NCBI GenBank assembly: GCA_036971475.1
Contig: JBAIZL010000007.1
Location: 30,111,947 to 30,175,946, forward strand
Direction: 5' to 3'
DNA length: 64,000 nucleotides
DNA from: Prosapia bicincta
Lineage: Eukaryota; Arthropoda; Insecta; Hemiptera; Cercopidae
This document shows, piece after piece, positions 14,131 through 27,361 of this stretch. Both the position numbers and the translations under genes were made by a program. The notes under the pieces are model-generated. The model had not been told where the DNA came from and did no database searches. It saw only the letters and a list, made by a program, of their open reading frames with translations. Within the stretch, counting starts at the first letter, position 1; each line of letters begins with the position of its first letter.

Positions 14131-15279
14131 CAACCCTCAACCCTGACGTCAAGCATTACTCTTCTGTTAGCAATAAGGCTACCTAGTTTCACCATGGCCC
14201 AACCTTAACCCTGACGTCTAGCATTACTCGTTTTTTAGCTCTAAGGCTACCTACATTCACCACGGCCCACCCTCAAACCTAACTTCAAGCATTACTCCTC
14301 TGTTAGCCCTAAGGCTACCTACTTTCACCGCGGCCCACCCTCAACCCTTACGTCAATCATTACTGCTCTGTTAGCTCTAAGGCTACCTATTTTTAACATT
14401 GCCCACCCTAAACCCTAAAGTCAAACATTACTCCTCTGTTAGCCCAAAGAATACCTACTTTCACCATGGCCCAACCTCAACCCTGACGTCAAGCATTACA
14501 CCTTTGATAGCCCTAAGGCTTCCTACTTTCACCACGACCCTCCCTCAACCCTAACGTCAGGCATTTCTTTTTTGTTAGCCCTAAGGCTACCGACATTCAC
14601 CACGGCCCACCCTCGTCCCTAACGTCAAGCATTACTCCTCTGTTAGCATTAAGGCTACCTACTTTCACCACGGTCCACCCTCAACCCTTACGTCACTCAT
14701 TACTACTCTGTTAGCCCTAAGGTTACCTATTTTCATCACGGCCCACCCTAAACCCTAACGTCAAACATTACTCCTTTTTTAGCCCTAAAACTACCTACTT
14801 TCACAACTACCCAACCTCAACCTTTACGTCAAGCATTACTCCTCTGTTAGCCCTGAGGCTACCTATTTTTAACATGGCACACCCAAACCCTTAAGTCAAG
14901 CATAACTCCTCTGTTAGCCCTAAGGCTACCTAATTTCACCACGGCCCACCCTCATACCTAACGTCAGGCATTTCTCCTTTGTTAGCCCTAAGGCTCCCTA
15001 CATTCACCACTTCCCAACCTCAACCCTGTCGTCAAGTATTTTTCCTCTCTTAGCCTTAAGGCTAACTACTTTCACCATGGCCCACCCTCAACCCTGATGT
15101 CAGGCATTACTCCTCTGTTAGCCCTAATTCTACCTACTTTCACCACAGCCCAACCTCAACCCTTAAGTCAAGCATTACTCCTCTGTTAGCCCCAATGCTA
15201 CCTACGTTCACCACGGAACACCCTCAACCCTGACGTCAAGCATTACTCTTCTGTTAGCCCTAAGGCTACCTACTTTCAC

Positions 15280-16700
15280 CATGGCCCAACCTCAACCCTG
15301 ACGTCAAGCATTACTCCTCTGTTAGCCCTATGGCTACTTACTTTCACCATGGCCCACCCTCAACCCTAACGTCAGGCATTACCCCTATGTTAGGACTAAG
15401 GCTACCTACATTCTTCACGGCCCACCCTCGACCCTAACGTCAAACATTACTCCTCTGTTAGCCCTAAGGCTACCTACGTTTACCACGGCCCACCTTCAAC
15501 CCCAACGTCAAGCATTACTCCTCTGTTAGCCTTAAGGCTACCTACTTTCACCACGGCGCAACCTTAACCTTTACGTCAAGCATTACTCCTCTCTTAGCCC
15601 TACGATACGCAACTTTCACCACGGCCCACCCTCCACCCTATCGTAAGGCATTAATTCTTTTTTAGCCCAAAGGCTACCTACTTTCACCACGGCCCACCCA
15701 AAACCCTGAGGTCAAGTATTACTCCTCTGTTATACCCTAGGTATACCTACTTTTACCACGGCCCACCTTCAACCAAAACGTCAAGCATTACTCCTCTGTT
15801 AGCCCTAAGGCTACCTACCTTCACCACGGCCCACTCTCAACCCTGACGTCAATCATTACTCCTTTGTTAGCCCTAAGGCTACCAACTTTCAACACGGCCC
15901 ACCCTCAACCCTTAAGTCAAGCATTACTCCTCTGTTAGCCCTAAGGCTACATACTTTCATCACGGCCCACCCTAAACCCTGACGTCAAGCATTACTCCTC
16001 TCTTAGCCCTAAAGCTACCTACTTTCACCAACGCCCACCCTGAACCCTAACTTCAAGCATTACTCTTCTGTTAGCCCTAAGGCTACCTACTTTCACCATG
16101 GCCCAACCTCAACCCTGACGTCAAGCATTACTCCTCTGTTAGCCCTATGGCTACTTACTTTCACCATGGCCCACCCTCAACCCTAACGTCAGGCATTACC
16201 CCTATGTTAGGACTAAGGCTACCTACATTCTTCACGGCCCACCCTCGACCCTAACGTCAAACATTACTCCTCTGTTAGCCCTAAGGCTACCTACTTTTAC
16301 CACGGCCCACCTTCAACCCCAACGTCAAGCATTACTCCTCTGTTAGCCTTAAGGCTACCTACTTTCACCACGGCCCACCCTAAACCCTAACCTCAAGCAT
16401 TACTCCATTGTTAGCCCTAAGATAACCTAATTTCACCACTGCTCGTCCTCAATCTTAACCTCAAGCATTAATCCTCTGTTAGCCCTAAGGCTACCTACTT
16501 TCACCACGGCGCAACCTTAACCTTTACGTCAAGCATTACTCCTCTCTTAGCCCTACGATACCCAACGTTCACCACGGCCCACCCTCCACCCTATCGTAAG
16601 GCATTAATTCTTTTTTAGCCCAAAGGCTACCTACTTTCACCACGGCCCACCCAAAACCCTGAGGTCAAGTATTACTCCTTTGTTATACCCTAGGTATACC
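15280..16700 (+). repeat. Segmental duplication about 12-14 units long within the 68-bp satellite
   Basis: The diagnostic string TGGCTACTTACTTTCACC occurs at 15331 and 16148, an offset of 817 bp (about 12 units). The variant CCTACGATACSCAAC recurs near 15599 and 16552, an offset of about 952 bp (14 units). The shared order of rare variants shows multi-unit duplication. Confidence 0.65.
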
Positions 16701-19700
16701 TACTTTTACCACGGCCCACCTTCAACCAAAACGTCAAGCATTACTCCTCTGTTAGCCCTAAGGCTACCTACCTTCACCACGGCCCACCCTAAACCCCAAC
16801 GTGAAGCATTACTCCTTTGTTATACCTAAGGCTACCTAGATTCACCACGGCCCACCCTCAACCCTGAAGATAAGCATTACGGCTCTGTTAGCCCTAAGGC
16901 TACCTACTTTGACAATGGCCCACCTTCATCCATGACGTCAAGCATTACTTCTTTGTTAGCCCTAAAGCTAACCTACTTTCGCCACGGCCCACCCTCAACC
17001 CTAACGTCAAGCATTACTTCTTTTTTAGCCCTAAGGCTACAACCATTCACCACTGCCCACCCTTAACCCTAACGACAAGCATTACTCCTCTGTTAGCAAT
17101 AAGGCTACCTATTTTCACCATATCCCACCCTCAACCCTAACGTCAAGCATTACTCCTTTGTTAGCCCTAAGACTACCTACTTACACCACGGCCCACCCTC
17201 AACCCTAACGTCAAGCATTATTCCTTTGTTAGCCCTAAGGCTACCTACATACACCACGGCAGACCCTCACATCTAACGTCAAGCATTATTACTTTGTTAG
17301 CCCTAAGACTACATACTTTCATCACGTCCCACCCTTAAACCTAACGTCAAGCATTACTTCTTTGTTAGCCCTAAGGCTACCTACTTACACCACGGCCCAC
17401 CCCCAACCCTATCGTCAAGGATTATTCATATGTTAGCTCTAAGGCTATATACTTTCATCACGTCCCACCCTTAACCCCAACGTCAAGCATTTATCTTCTG
17501 TTAGCCCTAAGGCTACATACTTTCATCACGTCCCACCCTCAACCCTAACGTCAAGCATTACTCCTTTGTTAGCCCTAAGGCTACCTACTTACACCACGGC
17601 CCACCCTCAACCCTAACGTCAAGCATTACTCCTCTGTTAACCCTAAGGCTACCTACTTACACCACGGCCCACCCTCAACCCTAACGTCAAGCATTATTCA
17701 TTTGTTAGCTCTACGGCTACATACTTTCACCACGACCCACCCTCAACCTTAACGTCAAGTATTATTCCTTTGTTAGCTCTAAGGCTACATACTTTCATCA
17801 CGTCCCACCCTTAACCCTAACGTCAAGCATTAATCCTCTGTTATCCCAAAGGCTACCTACTTACACCACGGCCCACCCTCAACCCTAAAATCTAGCATAA
17901 CTCTTCATTTAGCCCTAAGGCTACCAAATTTCATGACGGCCCACCCTCAAAAATAACGTCAAGCATTACTCCTCTGTGAGCCCAAAGACTAAATACTTTC
18001 ACCACTGCCCACCCTCAACCCTAACGTCAAAAATTAATTTTTTTTACCCCCTAAGACTACCTACATTCACCACGTCCCACCATCAACCCTAACGTTAAGC
18101 ATTACTCCTTTGTTAGCCCTAAGGCTACAAACTTACACCACGGCCCACCCTCAACCCTAACATCTAGCATTACTCTTCATTTAGCCCTAAGGCTACCAAC
18201 TTTCATCACGGCCCACCCTCAACCATAACGTCAAGCATTACTCCTCTGTTAGCCCAAAGGCTACCTACTTTCACCACTGCCCACCCTCAACCCTAACGTC
18301 AAGTATTATTCCTTTGTTAGCTCTAAGGCTACATACTTTCATCACGTCCCACCCTTAACCCTAACGTCAACATTAATCCTCTGTTATCCCAAAGGCTACC
18401 TACTTACACCACGGCCCACCCTCAACCCTAAAATCTAGCATTTCTCTTCATTTAGCCCTAAGGCTACAAAATTTCATCACTGCCCACCCTCAACCCTAGC
18501 GTCAAGCATTAATTTTCTTTACCCCCTAAGACTACCTACATTCACCACGTCCCACCCTCAACCCTAACGTTAAGAATTACTCCTTTGTTTGCCCTAAGGC
18601 TCTCTACTTTCATCACGGACCACCCTTAACCCCAAAGTCAAGCATTATTCTTCTGTTAGCCCTAAGGCTATATACTTTCATCACATCCCACCCTTAACCC
18701 TAACGTCAAGCATTACTCCTTTGTTAGCCCTAAAGCTACCTACATACACAACGGCCCACCCCCAACCCTAACGTCAAGCATTATTCATATGTTAGCTCTA
18801 AGGCTACATACTTTCATCACGTCCCACCCTTAACCCTAACGTCAAGCATTACTCCATTGTTAGCCCTAAGGCTACCTACTTACACCACGGCCCACCCTCA
18901 ACCCTAACGTCAAGCATTACTCCGTTGGTAACCCTAATGCTACCTACTTACACCACGGCCCACCCTCAACCCTAACGTCAAGCATTATTCATTTGTTAGC
19001 TCTACCGCTACATACTTTCACCACGGCCCACCCTCAACCCTAACGTCAAGTATTATTCCTTTGTTAGCTCTAAGGCTACATACTTTCATCACGTCCCACC
19101 CTTAACCCTAACGTCAAGCATTAATCCTCTGTTATCCCAAAGGCTACCTACTTACACCACGGCCCACCGTCAACCCTAACATCTAGCATTACTCTTCATT
19201 TAGCCCTAAGGCTACCAACTTTCATCACGGCCCACCCTCAACCATAACGTCAAGCATTACTCCTCTGTTAGCCCTAAGGCTACCTAATTTCACCACGTTC
19301 CACCCTCAACCCTAACGTCAAGCATTATTCCTTTGTTTGCAATAAGGCTCTCTACTTTCATCACGGCCCACCCTTAACCCTAACGTCAAGCATTACATCT
19401 CATTTAGCCCTAACGCTACCTACTTTCACCACGCCCCACCTTCAACCCTGACGTCAAGCATTACTCCTTTGTTAGCCCTAAGGCTACCTACTTACACCAC
19501 GGCCCACCCCTAACCCTAACGTCAAGCATTATTCATATGTTAGCTCTACGACTACATACTTTCATCTCGTCCCACCCTTAACCCCAACGTCAAGCATTAA
19601 TCTTCTGTTAGCCCTAAGGCTACATACTTTCATCACGTCCCACCATTAACCCTAACGAAAAGCATTACTACTTTGTTAGCCCTAAGGCTACCTACTTACA

Positions 19701-20720
19701 CCACGGCCCACCCTCAACCCTAACATCTAGCATTACTCTTCATTTAGCCCTAAGGCTACCAACTTTCATCACGGCCCACCCTCAACCATAACGTCAAGCA
19801 TTACTCCTCTGTTAGCCCTAAAGCTACCTACTTTCACCACTGCCCACCCTCAACCCTAACGTCTAGCATTAATTCTTTTTTAGCCCTAAGACTACCTACA
19901 TTCACCCCGTCCCACCCTCAACCCTAACGTTAAGCATTACTCCTTTGTTAGCCCTAAGGCTACCTACTTTCACCACGTTCCACCCTCAAGCCTAACGTCA
20001 AGCATTATTCTTTTGTTTGCCCTAAGGCTCTCTACTTTCATCACGGCCCACCCTTAACCCTAACGTCAAGCATTACATCTCATTTAGCCCTAACGCTACC
20101 TACTTTCACCACGCCCCACCTTCAACCCTTACGTCAAACATTATTCCTCTGTTAGCTCTGAAGCTACCTACTTTCACCACGCCCAACCTCAACCTTAACG
20201 TCAAGCATTACATCATTTTTAGCCAAAAAGCTACCTACTGTCACCACGGCCCATCCTCAACCCTAACGTCAAGCATTACTCCTTTGTTAGCCCAAAGGCT
20301 ACCTACTTACACCACGGCCCACCCTCAACCCTAACATCATGCATTACTCTTCATTTAGCTCTAAGGCTACCTACTTTCACCACGGCCCACCTTCAACCCA
20401 AACGTCAAGCATTACTTATCATTTAGCCTTAAAGCTACCCACTTTCACCACGCCCCACCTTCAACCCTGACGTCAAGCATTATTCCTCTGTTAGCTCTGA
20501 AGCTACCTACTTTCACCACGCCCAACCTCAACCTTAACGTCAAGCATTACATCTTTTTTAGCCATAAGGCTACATACTTTCACCACCGCCCACCCTCAAC
20601 CCTGACGTCAAGCATTACTCCTTTGTTAGCCATATATACTACCTACTTTCACCACTGCCCACCCTCAACCCTAACATCAAGCATTACTCCTCTGTTAGCC
20701 CTAAGGCTACCTACTTTCAC

Positions 20721-20994
20721 CACGGCCCAACCTCAACCCTTACGTCAAGCATTACTCCTCTCTTAGCCCTAAGGGTACCTACTTCCACCACGGCCCAACC
20801 TCAACCCTTACGTCAAGCATTACTCCTCTCTTAGCCCTAAGGGTACCTACTTCCACCACGGCCCAACCTCAACCCTTACGTCAAGCATTACTCCTCTCTT
20901 AGCCCTAAGGGTACCTACTTCCACCACGGCCCAACCTCAACCCTTACGTCAAGCATTACTCCTCTCTTAGCCCTAAGGGTACCTACTTCCACCA
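20721..20994 (+). repeat. Four identical consecutive 68-bp units
   Basis: Units starting CACGGCCCAACCTC at 20721, 20789, 20857 and 20925 are identical and carry CCCTTACG, CTCTCTTAG and AAGGGTACC. The same variant reappears singly near 22020 and 22970. This marks a very recent amplification within an otherwise diverged array. Confidence 0.85.
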
Positions 20995-23900
20995 CGGCCC
21001 ACCCTCAACCCTGACGTCAAGCATTACTCCTTTGTTAGCCATATGTACTACCTACTTTCACCACGGCCCACCCTCAACCCTTACGTCAAGCATTACTCCT
21101 TTGTTAGCCCTAAGGCTACCTAATTTCAAAACGGCCCAACCTCAACCCTAACTTCAAGCATTACTCCTCCGTTAGCCCTAAGGCTACCTACTTTCACCAC
21201 GGCCCACCCTCAACCCTAACTTCAAGCATTACTCCTCTGTTAGCCCTAAGGCTACCTACTTTCACCACAGTCCACCCTAAACCCTAACGTCAAGCATTAC
21301 TCCCTTGTTAGCCCTAAGGTTACCTACATTCATCACGGCCCACCCTTAACCCTAACGTGAAGCATTACTCCTTTGTTAGACCAAAGGCTACCTAGTTTCA
21401 CCACGGCCCACCCTCAACCCTAACGTCAAGAATTACTCTTCTGTTAGCCATAAGGCTACCTACTTACACCACGGCCCACCCTCAACCCTAACGTCAAGCA
21501 TTACTCATCATTTAGCCCTAAGGCTACCAACTTTCATCACGGCCCAACCTCAACCCTAACATGAAGCATTACTCCTCATTTAGCCCTCAGGCTACATACT
21601 TTCACCACAGCTCACCCAAAACACTGACGTCAAGCTTTACTCCTCTGTTATACCTTAAGGCCACCTACTTTTACCACGGCCCAACTTCTACCCAAAGTCA
21701 AGCATTACTCTTCTGTTAGCCCTAAGGCTACCTACTTTCACCACGGCCCACCCTCAACCCCAACGTCAAGCATTACTCTTTTGTTAGCCCTAAGGCTACC
21801 TACTTTCAACACTGCCCTTCCTTAATCCTACCGTCAATCATTACTCCTCTGTTTGCCCTAAGGCTACCTACTTTCAACACGGCCCACCCTAAACCTTGAT
21901 GTCTATCATTACTCCTTTGTTAGCCCAGAGGCTACCTACTTTCACCCCGGCCTATTTGTTAACCCTAACTTCAGGCATTACTCTTTTGTTAGCCATAAGA
22001 CTACCTACTTTCAACACTGCCCAACCTCAACCCTTACGTCAAGCATTACTCCTCTCTTAGCCCTAAGGGTACCTACTTCCACCACGGCCCACCCTCACCC
22101 TGACGTCAAGCATTTCTCCTTTGTTATCCCTAAGGCTACCTATTTTCAAAACTGCCCACCCTCAACCCTAACTTCAAGCATTACTCCTCCGTTAGCCCTA
22201 AGGCTACCTACTTTCACCACAGCCCACCTTAAACCCTAACTTCAGGCATTACTCCTCTGTTAGCCCTAAGGCTACCTACTTTCACCACAGCCCAATCTAA
22301 ACCCTAACGTCAAGCATAACTCCTTTGTTAGCCCTAAGGTTACCTACATTTATCACGGCCCACCCTTAACCCTAACGTTAATCATTATTCCTCTGTTAGA
22401 CCTAAGGCTACCTAGTTTCACCACGGCCCACCCTCAACTCTGAAGTTAAGCATTACTCCTTTATTGGCCCTAAGGCTATCTACTGTTACCAATGCCCGCC
22501 CTCAACCCTGACGTCAATCATTACTCCTCTGTTAGCCCTAAGGCTACCTACTTTCACCACGGCCCACCCTCTACCCTGACGTCAATCATTACGGCTCTGT
22601 TAGCCCTAAGGCTACCTACTTTGACAATTGCCCACCCTCAACCCTGACGTCAAGCATTACTCCTTTGTTAGCCCTAAAATTAACCTACTTTCACAACGCC
22701 AACTCAACCCCAACGTCAAGCATTAATTCTTTCTTAGCCCTAAGGCTACCTACATTCACCACGGCCCACCTTCAACCCCAACGTCAAGCATTACTCCTCT
22801 GTTAGCCCTAATGCTACCTACTTTCACCACGGCCCACCATCAACCCTGACAACAAGCATTATTCCTCTGTTAGCTCTGAAGCTACCTACTTTCACCACGC
22901 CCACCCTCAACCTTAACGTCAAGCATTACTCCTCTGTTAGCCCTAATTCTACCTAATTTCACCACGGCCCAACCTCAACCCTTACGTCAAGCATTACTCC
23001 TCTGTTAGCCCTAAGGGTACCTACTTCCACCACGGCCCACCCTCAACCCTGACGTCAAGCATTACTCCTCTTTTAGCCCTAAAGCTACCTACTTTCAAAA
23101 CTGCCCACCCTCAACCCTAACGTCAAACATTAATTCTTTTTTAGCCCTAAGGCTACCTACTTTTACCACGGCTAACCTTCAACTCCAACTTCAAGCATTA
23201 CTCCTCTGTTAGCCCTAAGGCTACCTACTTTCACCACGGCCCAACCTAAACCCTAACGTCAAGCATTACTCCTTTGTTAGCCCTAAGATAACCTACTTTC
23301 ACCACGGCCCTCCCTCAACCCTGAGATCAAGCATTACTCCTTTTGTTAACCCTAAGGCTACCTACTTTCACCACTGCCCACCCTTAACCCTGACGTCAAG
23401 CATTACTCCTTTGTTAGCCCTAAGGCTACCTACTTTCACCACGGCCCTACCTCAATCATAACGTCAAGCATTACTCCTCTGTTATCCCTAAGGCTACCTA
23501 CTTTTATCACAGCCCACCCTCAACCCTGACGTCAAGCATTACTTCTTTGCTTGCCCTAAGGCTCTCTACTTTCACCACGTCCCACCTTCTACAATAACGT
23601 CAATCATTACTTCTTTTTTAGCCCTAAGTTCCTACTTTTACCCATGCTCACCATCAACCCTGACGTCAATCATTACTCCTCTGTTAGCCCTAAGGCTACC
23701 TACATTCGCCACGGGCCACCCTCAACTCCGACGTCAAGAATTACTCCTCTGTTAGCCCTAAGGCTACCTACATTCGCCACGGGCCACCCTCATCTCCGAC
23801 GTCAAGAATTACTCCTCTGTTAGCCCTAAGGCTACGTACTTTCACCACGGCCCACCCTCAACCCTGACGTCAAGCATTACTCCTCTGTTATCCCTAAGGC

Positions 23901-24010
23901 TACCTACTTTTATCACGGCCCACCCTCAACCCTGACGCAAGCATTACTCCTCTGTTAGCCCTAAGGCTACCTACTTTTACCACACTCTCTACAGCCCTGA
24001 CGTTGAAGAA

Positions 24011-24574
24011 CTAATCTTCTCTCAACCTTAATGGAAATAAAGGTTAACATTAAAAACTTGTAAAACATCGTCTTTTAAACTGATTACTCTTTGATAGACT
24101 AAGAATATTCTTTTGCAGATAAAATATTTAATATCCAATGAAACCATGTTATAGAACACAAAGGCTGAACTAACAGCAACTATTGTATGAGTAAATGAAG
24201 CTCAATAAAACAGTCATTTTTTAAATAGTGTAAAACTTCGGTTATCGTTGGGAACAATCAATAAGTCGTTTAAACGAAATAATAATATTGATTATTATTA
24301 TTTAAAGAACTAATTTACTGTAGTAAATAATTTTTTTAAGCATTTTAATAAAATACTAACCTTTTTTTAGTAAATAATGATCTATGAAAATAATTTATTA
24401 AGTATTGATTTTATTTATTACTAATGAAACTATAGCGGAATGGGGAATAAAGAGAGCTTATAAAGTTCACACACACCCAGAACATAAAACACTACTGAAG
24501 AGACCATTTCTCATGGTATATAAATTTCAGCACCAAATAAAATAAAAGTAATAAAAATTTAACTAGTTTGAACG
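24011..24574. other. AT-rich spacer between two satellites
   Basis: Unique, about three-quarters A/T. No gene recognised. Confidence 0.6.
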
Positions 24575-26527
24575 AAATGGAATAGATGATTATGTGAATG
24601 TAACGTACTAAGCATAGGTAGGGCAAACGGTACAACGCAGAATTTAAAGAACAGAGCCGAGACACGTAAATGGAATAGATGATTATGTGAATGTAACGTA
24701 CTAAGCATAGGTAGGGCAAACGGGACAACGCAGAATTTAAAGAACAGAGCCGAGACACGTAAATGGAATAGATGATTATATGAATGTAACGTACTAAGCA
24801 TAGGCAGGGCAAACGGTACAACGCAGAATTTAAAGAACAGAGCCGAGACACGTAAATGGAATAGATGATTATATGAATGTAACGTACTAAGCATAGGTAG
24901 GGCAAACGGTACAACGCAGAATTTAAAGAACAGAGCCGAGACACGTAAATGGAATAGATGATTATATGAATGTAACGTACTAAGCATAGGTAGGGCAAAT
25001 GGTACAACGCAGAATTTAAAGAACAGAGCCGAGACACGTAAATGGAATAGATGATTATATGAATGTAACGTACTAAGCATAGGTAGGGCAAACGGTACAA
25101 CGCAGAATTTAAAGAACAGAGCCGAGACACGTAAATGGAATAGATGATTATATGAATGTAACGTACTAAGCATAGGTAGGGCAAACGGTACAACGCAGAA
25201 TTTAAAGAACAGAGCCGAGACACGTAAATGGAATAGATGATTATATGAATGTAACGTACTAAGCATAGGTAGGGCAAACGGTACAACGCAGAATTTAAAG
25301 AACAGAGCCGAGACACGTAAATGGAATAGATGATTATATGAATGTAACGTACTAAGCATAGGTAGGGCAAACGGTACAACGCAGAATTTAAAGAACAGAG
25401 CCGAGACACGTAAATGGAATAGATGATTATATGAATGTAACGTACTAAGCATAGGTAGGGCAAACGGTACAACGCAGAATTTAAAGAACAGAGCCGAGAC
25501 ACGTAAATGGAATAGATGATTATATGAATGTAACGTACTAAGCATAGGTAGGGCAAACGGTACAACGCAGAATTTAAAGAACAGAGCCGAGACACGTAAA
25601 TGGAATAGATGATTATATGAATGTAACGTACTAAGCATAGGCAGGGCAAACGGTACAACGCAGAATTTAAAGAACAGAGCCGAGACACGTAAATGGAATA
25701 GATGATTATATGAATGTAACGTACTAAGCATAGGTAGGGCAAACGGTACAACGCAGAATTTAAAGAACAGAGCCGAGACACGTAAATGGAATAGATGATT
25801 ATATGAATGTAACGTACTAAGCATAGGTAGGGCAAACGGTACAACGCAGAATTTAAAGAACAGAGCCGAGACACGTAAATGGAATAGATGATTATATGAA
25901 TGTAACGTACTAAGCATAGGTAGGGCAAACGGTACAACGCAGAATTTAAAGAGCAGAACCGAGACACGTAAATGGAATAGATGATTATGTGAATGTAACG
26001 TACTAAGCATAGGCAGGGCAAACGGTACAACGCAGAATTTAAAGAACAGAGCCGAGACACGTAAATGGAATAGATGATTATATGAATGTAACGTACTAAG
26101 CATAGGTAGGGCAAACGGTACAACGCAGAATTTAAAGAACAGAGCCGAGACACGTAAATGGAATAGATGATTATATGAATGTAACGTACTAAGCATAGGT
26201 AGGGCAAACGGTACAACGCAGAATTTAAAGAGCAGAGCCGAGACACGTAAATGGAATAGATGATTATATGAATGTAACGTACTAAGCATAGGTAGGGCAA
26301 ACGGTACAACGCAGAATTTAAAGAGCAGAGCCGAGACACGTAAATGGAATAGATGATTATATGAATGTAACGTACTAAGCATAGGTAGGGCAAACGGTAC
26401 AACGCAGAATTTAAAGAGCAGAGCCGAGACACGTAAATGGAATAGATGATTATGTGAATGTAACGTACTAAGCATAGGCAGGGCAAACGGTACAACGCAG
26501 AATTTAAAGAACAGAGCCGAGACACGT
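24575..26527. repeat. 93-bp minisatellite, exactly 21 units
   Basis: 1953 bp = 21 x 93 with no length variation. The unit runs from AAATGGAATAGATGATTA to AACAGAGCCGAGACACGT. Variation is limited to a few sites: TATATG/TATGTG, GGTAGG/GGCAGG, AACAGA/AGCAGA. Because 93 is divisible by three and two minus-strand frames lack stops, two overlapping frames of 677 and 686 codons run through it (24492-26525 and 24559-26619), each a string of 31-residue repeats. Changes such as Tyr/Cys at the same repeat position are non-synonymous, and there are no splice or domain signals, so a gene is unlikely. Confidence 0.95.
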
Positions 26528-27346
26528 AAAAATATCCAGTAGTAGAAAACCACCTTTTTAAATAAAATTAACACATCAATGAATCTTTGTACGTTGTACG
26601 TATATAAACAGAATAACACACGCCTTATTCGAATAATTAATTAAGTTACAAACAAAACAGTTTTATTATCAGAGGGGTAAAAATAACTGTATTAACAACC
26701 TTAATAATATTGAAGGCCGGAACAGCATTTAAAAATGAATATTAGGAAATAGCCTGGGCCATCTGTGGTGTGGTTTTTAATCATAAATAAATAAATCTTC
26801 TTGACCACAAACAACTTTTTATACGTCTCCTGATGTACGTTTCGGTTGCAAAGCAGTTATGTTCAGAGGAAGAGACTAACTCCCTGATTGGGTAAAAAAA
26901 TTACATCAGTTAGATAGGATAGTTCCGATACGCATCTAGTATACATTGAAAAAGCTAGAAATTGCTGTACATTCTTGTTGGACTATAGGGCAATACAATA
27001 AACGTGTTGCATTACTTTACAAAAATAATAATATTTACTTTAACTGTTAAATGGACGCCCTATCTGTTGAAGATCAGCTTACAACCTCGGAATTAAATAC
27101 CCAAGAAAAGCTTGAGTTATTCAGAAACAAAGCTTAAAAATTATCTTTATTTCAAATAAATAACAATGTCTATATCTGTCAATATCCCCTTAAATGCTAC
27201 AGTAGTTCGACATTCCAGCACTAGAGAGGAGAACAGTCTGGAAGTAAAGCGAGAGATCAATAAACAATTGTATTCCTACCAACGTTCTCATACGCTAGTA
27301 GTTAACAATGTTGCTACTAGAATGCAGCACATTACGGAGTAAACCG
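26528..27346. other. AT-rich flank of LINE insertion, no gene
   Basis: Unique apart from the decayed hammerhead-like motif at 26826-26872. The last bases form the pre-insertion flank of the LINE. Confidence 0.55.
26826..26872 (-). ncRNA. Decayed hammerhead-ribozyme-like motif
   Basis: Minus strand: stem I CTTCCT (26872-26867) against AGGAGA (26831-26826), five pairs including a G-U. The core reads CTGAACA instead of CTGATGA, so the essential G8 is changed to C. Stem II is reduced to about TGC/GCA around TTT. GAA is intact (26843-26841), then stem III ACGTACAT and C17. The architecture is the same as the other copies, but the G8 change predicts inactivity. Confidence 0.35.
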
Positions 27347-27360
27347 ACTATGTATGTAGT
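27347..27360. repeat. 5' target-site duplication of LINE copy 1
   Basis: ACTATGTATGTAGT, repeated exactly at 28745-28758 directly after the poly(A) tail (the first A may belong to the tail). Confidence 0.85.
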
Positions 27361-27361
27361 A

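Larger units (their letters stand above)
6201..24010 (+). repeat. 68-bp satellite array, about 260 units
   Basis: The unit repeats every 68 bp (for example GGCCCA at 9421 and 9489). It holds GGCCCACCCTCAACCCT, then (T/A)ACGTCAAGCATTACTCC, then TTAGCCCTAAGGCTACC. Units differ by roughly 5-20%, with occasional 1-bp indels. Subfamilies are regional: TGACGTCA-bearing units are common in 6201-16900, and units with CTTACACC or CATCACGTCCC dominate 17100-20300. Units at both ends are degenerate (start near 6201, fading by about 24010). Frames such as 7054-7260 and 8505-8849 are by-products of the repeat. There is no gene. Confidence 0.97.

Noticed and set aside
24492..26619. Two long overlapping minus-strand frames as protein genes
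   Set aside because: Openness follows from a 93-bp unit without stops; variant sites change amino acids and no domain, splice or promoter signal was seen. Kept only as a finding to test.
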